Shown: positions 55,881 through 64,000 of the stretch, piece by piece
Layout: each line of letters begins with the position of its first letter
How positions within the stretch are numbered: the stretch's first letter is position 1
Assembly: GCA_035499735.1 (NCBI GenBank)
Contig: DATJYC010000078.1
Coordinates: forward strand, 76,471-140,470
Direction of reading: 5' to 3'
From: VBDM01 sp035499735
GTDB taxonomy: Bacteria; Pseudomonadota; Gammaproteobacteria; Burkholderiales; SG8-39
DNA: 64,000 nucleotides
Position numbers and translations under genes: made by a program
Notes under the pieces: generated by a model
The model's database searches: none
What the model was told of the DNA's origin: nothing
Seen by the model: the letters and a program-made list of their open reading frames with translations, nothing else

Positions 55881-57958
55881 GCTTCCGACTCCCTCGATAT
55901 CCTGCGCAGCCCCTCCTCGTCGATGACCGCTATCCCGAGCCTGCGGGCTTTCTCCAGCTTGCTTCCCGCTTCCGTGCCCGCGACGACATAGTCGGTCTGC
56001 CCCGACACGGATCCCGTCACCTTGCCGCCCAAGCCTTCGATCAGCTCCGTCGCCTCCTGCCGCGTCATCCCCTCCAGCGTCCCGGTGAGGACGAATACCT
56101 TGCCGCTCAGGCCCCCGCTCGCAGCCTTCTTCTCCGTCTGCACATGCACCGCTGCGGTGAGCTGCGTGATGACCTCCTGATTGTGCTTCTGCGAGAGAAA
56201 CTTCGCCAGACTTTCCATCAGCTCGGGTCCGATCCCTTCGAGCACGGGCGGCAGGGGCTCCTCCCCCTTGCGCTTCCGGGCTGCGTTCTCCTTTTGCACC
56301 GCTTTCTTCCTCTCGGCAACTTCGGGCCAATCCGCGGCGAGCAGTGCAGGAAGCTCGCCGAAGTGCCGGGCAAGAATCCTCGCGACTTCCTCTCCGACGC
56401 CCGGGATTCCCAGCGCGTATACGAATCGCGCCAGTGCCGGGTTCCTCGAGCCGTCGATGGCCGAGACGACGTTGGCCGCCGACTTGTCGCCCATTCTATC
56501 GAGACCGGCCAGCGTCGACGCATCCAGGCCGTAGAGTTCGGCCGCGGTGCGCACGATCCCCTGGTCGACGAGCTGATCGACCAGCTTCTCGCCCAGGCCC
56601 TCGATATCCATCGCCCGGCGCGATGCGAAATGCAGCAGGGCGCCCTTTCTTTGCGCGGGGCAGAAAAGCCCTCCCGTGCAGCGCGTGGCGGCCTCGCCCT
56701 GCAGCCGCACGACCTCCGAACCGCAGACCGGGCAGCGCGCCGGCATCGCGAAGTGGTCGGCCGGCTCGCGCGGCCCTGCCTTCGCCACCCCCACGACCTC
56801 GGGGATCACGTCGCCGGCTCGGCGGACGGTCACGACATCCCGGCGCCAGACGTCCTTGCGGCGCACGTCGTCCTCGTTGTGCAGGGTGGCGTTCGTCACC
56901 GTCGCGCCGCCCACGCTAACCGCCTTCAGGCGGGCCACAGGCGTGAGCGTCCCGGTACGGCCGACCTGGACTTCGATGTCGAGCACCTCGGTCGTCGCCT
57001 CCTCGGGCGCATACTTGTGGGCGACCGCGAAGCGGGGCGCGCGCGACACGAAGCCCAGGATCCGCTGGTCGGCGAGATCGTTCACCTTGTACACGACTCC
57101 GTCGATCGCATACGGAAGCCGCTCGCGCTTCTCGCCCATGGCCCTGTAGTACGCGAGCACGCCGCGTAGGCCGTTCACCGTCGCGCGTTCCTTCGCCACC
57201 GGCAGGCCCTGCTCAGCGATCCAGCCCAGGACCTCGCTGTGTCGTTTGAGTGGCAAGGGCCCCGGGTCTCCCAGTCCGTAGGCAAAGAATCGAAGCGGCC
57301 GCTCGGCCGTCATCTTCGGATCCAGTTGACGCAGCGCACCCGCAGCGGTGTTGCGCGGGTTGACGAATTCCTTCTCGCCGCGCTTGCGCTGGATGGCGTT
57401 GAGCCGCTCGAAGTCGGCCTTGTACATGATGACCTCTCCGCGCACGTCGATCGACGCGGGTGGGCGGGCGCCGCGCAGCCTGAGAGGAATCGAGCGCAGC
57501 GTCCTCAAGTTGGCAGTCACGTCCTCTCCGGTGTGCCCGTCGCCGCGCGTTGCTCCCTGCACGAACAGCCCGCGTTCGTAGCGCAGGCTGATCGCCAGGC
57601 CGTCGAACTTGGGCTCGGCCGCATACTCGATTTCTCCCTGGCCCAGGGCTTCGCGCGCGCGCCGGTCGAATCCGGCTACGTCGTCCTCGGTGAAGGCATT
57701 GTTGAGGGAGAGCATGGGGGTGCGATGCACGACCTGCGGGAAATCCGCGACGGGGGCGCCCCCGACGCGCTGCGTGGGCGAGTCGGGCGTCGCCAGCCAG
57801 GGATGCTCCGCCTCGAGCTCGGCGAGCTCGGCGAACAGCTTGTCGAACTCGGCGTCCGAAATCGTCGGGGAATCGAGGACGTAATAGCGGTAGTTGTGGG
57901 ACTCGATCTCCCGGCGAAGCTCCTCCGCCCGTCGGCGGATCTTTTCATCGGCTGCCAT
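55877..57958 (-). CDS. ligA: NAD-dependent DNA ligase
   Basis: A 693-residue ligase for replication and repair. Adenylation domain with active-site Lys in AEPKFDGLAISLRY (about residue 119), zinc finger CPVCGSEVVRLQGEAATRC plus FCPAQ, helix-hairpin-helix repeats and a terminal BRCT domain (about 610-690). A short Lys-rich insert (AVQKENAARKRKGEE) is unusual and lies before the BRCT domain. ATG 57958 forms TGATG with the zipA stop. Confidence 0.96.
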   Translation of the reverse strand: MAADEKIRRRAEELRREIESHNYRYYVLDSPTISDAEFDKLFAELAELEAEHPWLATPDSPTQRVGGAPVADFPQVVHRTPMLSLNNAFTEDDVAGFDRRAREALGQGEIEYAAEPKFDGLAISLRYERGLFVQGATRGDGHTGEDVTANLRTLRSIPLRLRGARPPASIDVRGEVIMYKADFERLNAIQRKRGEKEFVNPRNTAAGALRQLDPKMTAERPLRFFAYGLGDPGPLPLKRHSEVLGWIAEQGLPVAKERATVNGLRGVLAYYRAMGEKRERLPYAIDGVVYKVNDLADQRILGFVSRAPRFAVAHKYAPEEATTEVLDIEVQVGRTGTLTPVARLKAVSVGGATVTNATLHNEDDVRRKDVWRRDVVTVRRAGDVIPEVVGVAKAGPREPADHFAMPARCPVCGSEVVRLQGEAATRCTGGLFCPAQRKGALLHFASRRAMDIEGLGEKLVDQLVDQGIVRTAAELYGLDASTLAGLDRMGDKSAANVVSAIDGSRNPALARFVYALGIPGVGEEVARILARHFGELPALLAADWPEVAERKKAVQKENAARKRKGEEPLPPVLEGIGPELMESLAKFLSQKHNQEVITQLTAAVHVQTEKKAASGGLSGKVFVLTGTLEGMTRQEATELIEGLGGKVTGSVSGQTDYVVAGTEAGSKLEKARRLGIAVIDEEGLRRISRESEA

Positions 57959-59013
57959 CAAGAGAACAGCCGCAGCGCGAGCGCCCCGCCAGGAACGATG
58001 CCGCGCGCCTCCATCGCCTTGTGGACCGCCTGCAGCTGCGCTCCGATCGTTTCGAAGGAGCTTGTCGCCAGAGGCTGGCGGTTGTCGTCCACGATCCGCG
58101 CGTTGAGCTGCCGCGCGAGGCGGTCGGCCGCCTCGCGGAAGCGCGCAAAAGCGCCTCGCGGCGCGCGGGGAACGTCCAGCTCGAGCGTGACGCCCCGCGT
58201 GGACAGCGTCTCGAGGCTATCTACCTTGAAGGGGATAGGCTCATCGTTCGCCAGCGCGCAGACGACCGCGCCCGATTCGTCCCGGCAGCGGAACTTGCCG
58301 TCGGGCTCGTCGAGCTCGAACCCCGCTCCCTTCGCGACCGCGTCGAGCTTTGCACCCGGGAAAGGCGAGGTGTCGTTCACCAGGTGCACCGCGATGCGGA
58401 TGTCGACCTCGCCGCAGAACCGGTCGAGGTCGCCGGCGCGCGCCAGCGCCTCGCCGGCGTCGGGCACGGTCGCAAGCATGCCGAGCGAAGCCGCGGTCTG
58501 CTCGACCGCCGCTCCGAATTCGGCCAGCTCGTCTGCATCCGCGGCGCCGCGCCGGTCGACCAGCTGCAGCCCCGCGCGCAATCGCGCGTAGCTGCGCTCC
58601 GGATCGACCAGCTCCCACGCCGCGAGCTTCTCGTCGAAGCCCTCCAGGTGGACCGGTCTTGCGCAGCGATCGAGCGCGGCCGCCGCAGCGTCGAGCACCG
58701 CGGACCCGGCGACATCCTCCGCAGCCTCGATCGGAACGATGAAATCGACCGCCGCGGCGAGCACCTGCCTCGAGGAGGACGCCGGCTCGGGCGCCGCGTC
58801 GATGGACGAGACTGTCGGCTCGATGCGCTCCGCGACCGGCTGTCCGGCATGCGCCTCCTCGCCCCCCGAGCGCATCAGCACGTCCTCGTGGCGCGAGCCA
58901 AAGGCGGCCTCTGCCTGGCGGCGGTAGCGCCTTTCCTGCCACTTGTTGTAGAAGAACACGCCCGCGACGACGAACGTGCCCACGGCGATGAGTCCGAGCT
59001 GCAGCTCGCCCAT
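57958..59013 (-). CDS. zipA: ZipA-like cell division protein
   Basis: A 351-residue protein with one N-terminal membrane anchor (residues 5-22, LGLIAVGTFVVAGVFFY), a linker to about residue 75, and a C-terminal FtsZ-binding ZipA domain. ZipA domains are weakly conserved; the call rests on architecture, the C-terminal pattern and the smc-zipA-ligA order, which is common in beta- and gammaproteobacteria. It starts two bases after the smc stop. Confidence 0.85.
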   Translation of the reverse strand: MGELQLGLIAVGTFVVAGVFFYNKWQERRYRRQAEAAFGSRHEDVLMRSGGEEAHAGQPVAERIEPTVSSIDAAPEPASSSRQVLAAAVDFIVPIEAAEDVAGSAVLDAAAAALDRCARPVHLEGFDEKLAAWELVDPERSYARLRAGLQLVDRRGAADADELAEFGAAVEQTAASLGMLATVPDAGEALARAGDLDRFCGEVDIRIAVHLVNDTSPFPGAKLDAVAKGAGFELDEPDGKFRCRDESGAVVCALANDEPIPFKVDSLETLSTRGVTLELDVPRAPRGAFARFREAADRLARQLNARIVDDNRQPLATSSFETIGAQLQAVHKAMEARGIVPGGALALRLFS

Positions 59014-59015
59014 GG

Positions 59016-62000
59016 TCAGGCGGCGGCGGGCTCTTGCCGCAGCTTCAAGGCTTCCTCGATATCCACGGCCACCACGCGCGACACGCCGCGCTCCTGCATG
59101 GTGACCCCGACCAGCTGGTGGCCCATCTCCATCGTGATCTTGTTGTGGCTGATGAACAGGAACTGCGTCTGCTGCGACATCTTGCTGACCAAGCTGCAGA
59201 ATCGCTCGGTGTTGGCGTCGTCGAGCGGCGCGTCGACTTCGTCCAGCAGGCAGAACGGAGCCGGGTTGAGCTGGAACATCGAGAACACGAGCGCGATGGC
59301 GGTAAGGGCCTTCTCTCCGCCCGACAGCAGGTGGATGGTGCTGTTCTTCTTGCCGGGAGGCCGGCCCATCACCTGCACCCCGCAGTCGAGGATCTCCTCG
59401 CCGGTCATGATGAGCTGCGCCTCGCCACCGCCGAAGAGCGCGGGAAACATCTCGCCGAAATGCCGGTTCACGGCGTCGAAGGTAGCCTGCAGCAGGTCGC
59501 GCGTCTCGTGATCGATGCGGCGAATGGCGTTCTCCAGCGTTTCGAGCGCCGCCCCCAAATCGGCCGCCTGCGCGTCCAGGAACTGCTTGCGCTCCTGACT
59601 CGCGGTCAGCTCCTCCAGCGCCGCCATGTTGACGGCGCCGAGCTCGGCGATGGCGTTGGTGAGCCGGGTGATCTCGCCCTGCAGGGGCGCCGCCTTCTGA
59701 CCTTCCTTCATCTGCGCCGCCACGGCGGCCTCGTCGGCGCCCGCCTCGCGCAACTGCGACTCGAACTGCTCGGCGTTGATTCTCGCCGCCTGCTCTCTGA
59801 GCCGCAGCTCGGCGATCCGGTCCCGTAGCGGCTGCAGCCTATGCTCGCTCCCCAGCCGCGCCTCCTCGAACGACCGCAGCCTCGCTGCGATCTCCTCCTG
59901 CCGGTTGCGGGCTCCGGCGAGGCTCTGCTCGCGAGCGCTGCGTGCCTCCAGTCCCTTCTGCAGCTGGTTGCGCAGAGCCTGATCGTCGATGTTGGCCAGC
60001 GCGGCCTGGAGTTCCTCCCGGTTCTGCTCAGCCTGGCTTATTTGCTGATGCAAAACATTAATAGAAATGTTTATATCATTGATTTTGCTAATACATTCCT
60101 TCTCATTGAAGCCGGCTTCCTGGAGCGCCTTCTCCGCCTGAAGAACGGCCTGGCGCTGCTGCTCGAGCCGCCCCTCCGCCTCCTCGTGCTCTCGCTGCGT
60201 CTGCTCGACCCGCTGGTAGAGCTCGTCGATCTGCACCTGGTGCTGCTCGAGGCTCGCCTCGGCCGCGGCTTGCTCGCTTCGCTCATGGCTGCGGTGCGCC
60301 GCGATTTCGGCCAGCTCGCCCTCGATCTGCCGGCTGCGCTCCTGGTAGCGCTCCTGTCCCTGGGTCAGCTTGAGGTGCTCGAGCTCGCGCTCGTGGTGGC
60401 GCTGCTTCAGCGCCATCCCCGCCGCGCGCAGCTGGACGAGCCCTTCGTCGTGCTCGCCCAGCGAATGCTCCAGGCGGGACAGCTCTTCGCGCTCCCCCTC
60501 GATCTCCTCCTGCCGCCGGCCCGAGTCCTGCTCCAGGGCCTCGATCTCGCGCTGGCGCGCGAGAATTCCGGTATCGGCCGGGTCGGGCGCGTGAAAGCTC
60601 ACCCCGAAGCGGCTGAATTGATGGCCGTCGCGATTGACCAGGACCGCGTGTGGCGGCAGGCCCATGCGGGTGAGCAGGCGCGGCACGCCTTCGACGGCGT
60701 AGAACGGCGCGAGCCAAGCGTCGACGACCGCGCCCACCGCCGGCTCGGCGGCCTTGACGTAGTCCACGAGGGGCTTCAGCCCGGTTTCGCGGCGCAGCTC
60801 GGCGTCGGTCCCCGGGCTGAAGGCGCTCACGCGCGCGGGGGGCGGATCCTCAAGCAGACGTTGCAGCACCTCGGGGTCGGACATCTCCATGGCGTGCAAC
60901 CGCTCGCGCAATACCGACTCGACAGCGGCTTCCCAGCCCTGCTCGACGCGGAGTTTCTGCCACAGGCGCGGCCTGGATGCGAGCTGATGGCGACCGATCC
61001 AGTCCTGCAGCTTGCTGTTCTCCTCGACCTGGCTCTGGATCTTCTGCAGCGTGGCGAGCTTGCCCTCCAGGGCGGAGAGCTCGCGCTCGAGCGTCTGCAA
61101 GGTCTCGTTGCCGCCGCGGCGCCTCTCCTCGACCGCGGCGCGCGCCGCCTCGAGCTGATCGAGCAGCGCCTGCTGCCTGGCGAGCTCGGCCCGGCTCCGC
61201 TCCAGCTCGTCGCCCAGCCGCGCCATCGCCTCGCCGTCGGGAGCGGCCAGCTCGGCCTGCTCGCCGGCCAGCTTCTCGCCCCGCTGCTCGAGCGCCTGAA
61301 GGGTCTTGTTGGCGTGCGCCAGATGCGCCTGCTTCACCTGGAAGGCCTGCTCGGCCTGGGCAATCAGCTCGCGCTCGCCCGCGATGCGCCCGAGCAGGAC
61401 CCGCGCGGCCTGCTCCGCCTGCGGCAGCTTGATCCTCTCCTCCTCGAGGCCGCGCTTCGCACGCTCCAGGGTTTCGCGCGATCCGACGAGACGCGCCTCC
61501 CAGGATCGCAGCGCTTCGCGCTGCTCGACCTCGGTGCGCCGGGCGGCGTCGTGCTGCGCGCGGACCTGCGCGAGCTGGGTTTCGATCCGCTGGCGCGACT
61601 CTGCAACGTAGCGGATCTCGGTTTCCAGGCGCGACACGTCGGCGTTCGCGCCGTAGAGCTCGCCCTGTGCCGTGGAGAGCGCATCGCCGGCGGCGTAGTG
61701 GTCCGCGCGGGTCCGCTCGAGCTCGCGCTCGCTTTCCCGGAGGCGCGCGGTCTCCGACTCGAGCTCGATTCCCGCCCGCTCGATGTCACGGGCGTGGCGC
61801 TGCGCCTCGTTCTGAGCCTCGTTGCGTCGCAGGAGCCACAGCAGGTTCTGCTTCAGCACCCTGTCGGCGAGCAGCTCGTTGTAGCGCCGGGCGACCTCCG
61901 CCTGCTTTTCCAGCCGCTCGATCTGCGCGCCCAGCTCCTGCCGGATGTCGCTCACGCGGGCGAGGTTGTCCCGCGTATCCGCGAGCCGGTGCTCGGTCTC

Positions 62001-62534
62001 GCGCCGCCGCTCCTTGTACTTGGACACGCCGGCGGCTTCCTCCAGGAAGACGCGCAGCTCCTCAGGGCGCGCCTCGATGATGCGCGAGATCGTCCCCTGC
62101 TCGATGATGGCGTAGGCGCGGGGCCCCAGCCCCGTTCCCAGGAAGATATCCTGCACGTCGCGGCGCCGCACGTGCGAGTTGTTGATGAAATAGGAGGACT
62201 CTCCGTCGCGCTGCAGAACCCGCTTGACGGAGATCTCGGCGTACTGCGACCACTGGCCCGCCGCCCGCCCCAGGCTGTTGTCGAAGGAGAGCTCGACGCT
62301 CGCGCGCGCGACCGGCTGGCGCAGCGACGAGCCGTTGAAGATCACGTCCTGCATCGAGTCCCCGCGCAGCGTCGCCGCGCGCGATTCGCCGAGCACCCAG
62401 CGCACGGCATCGACGATGTTCGACTTGCCGCAGCCGTTGGGGCCGACGACTCCTACGAGCTGTCCCGGTACGTTTACAGTGGTGGGGTCGACGAAGGACT
62501 TGAAACCGGCGAGCTTGATTTGAGTGAGCCGCAC
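59016..62534 (-). CDS. smc: Chromosome segregation ATPase SMC
   Basis: An 1172-residue SMC: Walker A GPNGCGKSNI (residues 31-40), coiled coil, hinge (about 510-660), returning coiled coil and the C-terminal ABC signature LSGGEKALTAIALVF with Walker B FCLLDEVDAPLDD. It compacts and segregates chromosomes with ScpA/B, not in the window. GTG start at 62534, 88 bases from the queF start on the other strand. A strongly AT-rich patch occurs in the second coil (see separate entry). Confidence 0.97.
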   Translation of the reverse strand: MRLTQIKLAGFKSFVDPTTVNVPGQLVGVVGPNGCGKSNIVDAVRWVLGESRAATLRGDSMQDVIFNGSSLRQPVARASVELSFDNSLGRAAGQWSQYAEISVKRVLQRDGESSYFINNSHVRRRDVQDIFLGTGLGPRAYAIIEQGTISRIIEARPEELRVFLEEAAGVSKYKERRRETEHRLADTRDNLARVSDIRQELGAQIERLEKQAEVARRYNELLADRVLKQNLLWLLRRNEAQNEAQRHARDIERAGIELESETARLRESERELERTRADHYAAGDALSTAQGELYGANADVSRLETEIRYVAESRQRIETQLAQVRAQHDAARRTEVEQREALRSWEARLVGSRETLERAKRGLEEERIKLPQAEQAARVLLGRIAGERELIAQAEQAFQVKQAHLAHANKTLQALEQRGEKLAGEQAELAAPDGEAMARLGDELERSRAELARQQALLDQLEAARAAVEERRRGGNETLQTLERELSALEGKLATLQKIQSQVEENSKLQDWIGRHQLASRPRLWQKLRVEQGWEAAVESVLRERLHAMEMSDPEVLQRLLEDPPPARVSAFSPGTDAELRRETGLKPLVDYVKAAEPAVGAVVDAWLAPFYAVEGVPRLLTRMGLPPHAVLVNRDGHQFSRFGVSFHAPDPADTGILARQREIEALEQDSGRRQEEIEGEREELSRLEHSLGEHDEGLVQLRAAGMALKQRHHERELEHLKLTQGQERYQERSRQIEGELAEIAAHRSHERSEQAAAEASLEQHQVQIDELYQRVEQTQREHEEAEGRLEQQRQAVLQAEKALQEAGFNEKECISKINDINISINVLHQQISQAEQNREELQAALANIDDQALRNQLQKGLEARSAREQSLAGARNRQEEIAARLRSFEEARLGSEHRLQPLRDRIAELRLREQAARINAEQFESQLREAGADEAAVAAQMKEGQKAAPLQGEITRLTNAIAELGAVNMAALEELTASQERKQFLDAQAADLGAALETLENAIRRIDHETRDLLQATFDAVNRHFGEMFPALFGGGEAQLIMTGEEILDCGVQVMGRPPGKKNSTIHLLSGGEKALTAIALVFSMFQLNPAPFCLLDEVDAPLDDANTERFCSLVSKMSQQTQFLFISHNKITMEMGHQLVGVTMQERGVSRVVAVDIEEALKLRQEPAAA
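60048..60099. other. AT-rich, rare-codon patch inside smc
   Basis: This 52-base run is overwhelmingly A/T in a gene otherwise above 65 percent G/C. On the smc strand it encodes residues about 811-829, rich in Ile and Asn with codons such as ATA, ATT, AAT, TTG. It contains a perfect inverted repeat AAACATT/AATGTTT (60053-60059, 60066-60072). Confidence 0.8.
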
Positions 62535-62586
62535 GCTAACAGAACTCGCTACTGACCGGATTTCATCGTCGCCTGAACAGAGTCTC

Positions 62587-62592
62587 TATAAT
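62587..62592 (+). promoter_or_regulatory. TATAAT -10 element for queF
   Basis: Perfect -10 hexamer 31 bases before the queF ATG. No convincing -35 was found at 16-18 bases. I see no preQ1 aptamer-like fold in the short leader. Confidence 0.45.
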
Positions 62593-62622
62593 ACCATCTC
62601 CAATTCCGCTACCGCCTCCGAA

Positions 62623-63024
62623 ATGCCGTCCAAGCCGAGCAAATCGCTCGCGAGTTTCCCCAATCCGAGCCCCGGCCGCGACTATCTCATCCGGATGCAG
62701 ATTCCCGAGTTCACCTGCCTGTGCCCGATGACCGGCCAGCCGGACTTCGCGACGCTGCTCCTCGACTACGTGCCGGACCGCAAGTGCGTCGAGCTGAAGA
62801 GCCTGAAGCTCTACATCTGGTCCTTCAGGAACGAAGGCGCCTTCCACGAAGCGGTGACCAACCGCATCGGGGACGACCTGGTGAAGCTGCTGTCCCCTCG
62901 CCTGCTGCGGCTCACCGCGCGGTTCTTCGTCCGCGGCGGCATCACGACCAGCGTTGTCGTCGAGCACCGCAAGGCCGGCTGGAGGCCGAAGGCCGGGTTC
63001 GAGCTCCCGCCGAACGAGGAATGA
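62623..63024 (+). CDS. queF: NADPH-dependent 7-cyano-7-deazaguanine reductase QueF
   Basis: A 133-residue reductase of the queuosine pathway turning preQ0 into preQ1. The nucleophile Cys is in EFTCLCPMTGQPDFATL, and ELKSLKLYIWSFRNEGAFHE is the QueF motif. ATG 62623 gives the normal unimodular length; codons upstream in the same frame lie in the divergent leader. Stop shares ATGA with the next start. Confidence 0.96.
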   Translation: MPSKPSKSLASFPNPSPGRDYLIRMQIPEFTCLCPMTGQPDFATLLLDYVPDRKCVELKSLKLYIWSFRNEGAFHEAVTNRIGDDLVKLLSPRLLRLTARFFVRGGITTSVVVEHRKAGWRPKAGFELPPNEE

Positions 63025-64000
63025 ACCCGAGACTGCAGTCGCTCCAGCCTTATCCTTTCGAGAGGCTGCGGCAGCTCTTCGCGGGCGTGACGCCCAATCC
63101 GGCGCTGCCTCACATCAGCCTCGGCATCGGCGAGCCGCGCCACCCGACGCCGGATTTCATCAAGCGCGCTCTCATCGAGAGCCTGGGCAAGCTCGCGAGC
63201 TACCCGCCCACCGCAGGCGGCGACGCGCTGCGTCAGGCGATCGCGGACTGGCTGGCACGGCGCTATGGCCTGCGCTCGATCGACTGGAAGACCGATGTGC
63301 TGCCGGTGAACGGCTCACGCGAGGCCCTGTTCGCCTTCGCCCAGGCGGTGGTGGACCCTTCGCGCGGGGACGCGGTAGTCGTCTGCCCCAATCCGTTCTA
63401 CCAGATCTACGAGGGCGCGGCGTTGCTCGCCGGCGCGCGTCCGCACTTCGTCAACGCCCTGCCCGAGCGCCGCTTCGCCGCGGACTACGGCTCCGTGCCC
63501 GGAGACGTGTGGCGCCGCGCCCAGCTGCTCTACGTCTGCTCGCCGGGCAATCCGACCGGGAAGGTGCTGGGCCTGCAAGACTGGAAGCAGATCTTCGGGC
63601 TCTCCGACCGCCACGGTTTCGTCGTCGCCTCGGACGAATGCTACTCGGAGGTGTACTTCGACGAGGGCGCACCGCCGCTTGGCGCGCTCCAGGCCGCCAC
63701 ACGGCTCGGCCGCAGCTTCGAACGGCTGGTGGTGTTCTCCAGCCTGTCGAAGCGCTCGAACGTGCCGGGCATGCGCTCGGGATTCGTTGCGGGCGACGCC
63801 GCCATCCTCGAGAAATTCCTGCTCTACCGGACCTACCACGGCTGCGCCATGAATCCCGCCGTGCAGGCGGCGAGCGCCGCGGCCTGGGGCGACGAGGCGC
63901 ATGTCGCCGAAAACCGCCGCCTGTACCGGGAGAAATTCGGAAAAGTCCTGGCCCTGCTCGGGCCCGTCGCCGGCGCGCAGATGCCCGACGCGGCGTTCTA
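63021..64000 (+). CDS. dapC: Succinyldiaminopimelate transaminase DapC (3' end off window)
   Basis: PLP-dependent class I/II aminotransferase of lysine/DAP synthesis, about 326 residues visible. The opening NPRLQSLQPYPFERLRQLF is typical of proteobacterial DapC; the PLP Lys is Lys244 in SSLSKRSNVPGMRSGF, and SPGNPTGKVL and ASDECYSEVYFD are conserved aminotransferase motifs. It is coupled to queF, an arrangement with no metabolic sense beyond shared transcription; dapD/dapE would be expected to the right. Confidence 0.93.
   Translation, partial: MNPRLQSLQPYPFERLRQLFAGVTPNPALPHISLGIGEPRHPTPDFIKRALIESLGKLASYPPTAGGDALRQAIADWLARRYGLRSIDWKTDVLPVNGSREALFAFAQAVVDPSRGDAVVVCPNPFYQIYEGAALLAGARPHFVNALPERRFAADYGSVPGDVWRRAQLLYVCSPGNPTGKVLGLQDWKQIFGLSDRHGFVVASDECYSEVYFDEGAPPLGALQAATRLGRSFERLVVFSSLSKRSNVPGMRSGFVAGDAAILEKFLLYRTYHGCAMNPAVQAASAAAWGDEAHVAENRRLYREKFGKVLALLGPVAGAQMPDAAF

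Noticed and set aside
55877..57958. Lys-rich insert in ligA before the BRCT domain as a frameshift or foreign segment
   Set aside because: The frame stays intact and the flanking motifs are in order; short inserts at this linker occur in other LigA proteins.
62535..62622. preQ1 riboswitch before queF
   Set aside because: The 30-base leader after the -10 is short and shows no H-type pseudoknot or A-rich tail pattern.

Overview
The window is a compact, GC-rich stretch of a betaproteobacterial chromosome, most likely Burkholderiales or a close relative. The evidence is the gene families (DUF3460, DUF4936, DUF4124, two periplasmic binding proteins including a Bug/TctC type), the gene order (smpB / ratA-rnfH / guaB-guaA-tadA; rpsB-tsf-pyrH-frr-uppS-cdsA-dxr-rseP-bamA-skp-lpxD-fabZ-lpxA-lpxB-rnhB) and a lexA-imuA-imuB-dnaE2 SOS operon. 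I see no tRNA, rRNA, insertion sequence, CRISPR array or prophage, and no gene-free stretch longer than 300 bases. Many neighbours overlap by ATGA, GTGA or TTGA, so translational coupling is the rule. The tightness of packing suggests a streamlined, possibly uncultivated lineage; genus cannot be read from the sequence.

Layout. 1-3.7 kb: left-reading branched-chain amino acid type ABC transporter (livM cut by the edge, livH, binding protein) plus a Bug binding protein. 3.7-5.0 kb: cyclopropane fatty acid synthase. 5.0-10.8 kb: LexA-controlled mutagenesis operon with a perfect LexA operator. 10.8-11.7 kb: DUF3460 and a TPR lipoprotein that lacks a normal start codon. 11.8-15.2 kb: mltG-tmk-holB-tatD. 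15.2-22.1 kb: ygfZ, DUF4936, NRDE, a GNAT, then a fused aldolase/dehydrogenase coupled to mtnA and a transglutaminase-like lipoprotein. 22.1-28.1 kb: a propeller lipoprotein and guaB-guaA-tadA-ldt-glycosyltransferase. 28.2-33.2 kb: DUF4124, rnfH/ratA, smpB, ppsA and its regulator ppsR. 33.2-35.5 kb: a TrmH methyltransferase and the decayed selenoneine genes senA and senB. 35.5-49.7 kb: the envelope/translation supercluster behind a structured rpsB leader. 49.8-64 kb: map-glnD, def-mtnP-hpt-galU-ligA-zipA-smc, queF and dapC (cut by the edge).

Two multi-gene stories stand out. First, senA and senB lie head to head and both are broken in several independent ways: a frameshift, a large internal deletion and loss of metal-ligand histidines in senA, and a TGG-to-TAG type nonsense codon plus a run-on 3' end in senB. 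This looks like recent loss of selenoneine synthesis. Second, mtnP, hpt, mtnA and the aldolase/dehydrogenase fusion can be joined into a methylthioadenosine disposal route ending in dihydroxyacetone phosphate. The purine-recognition residues of MtnP and its neighbour hpt suggest that the phosphorylase works on methylthioinosine rather than methylthioadenosine.
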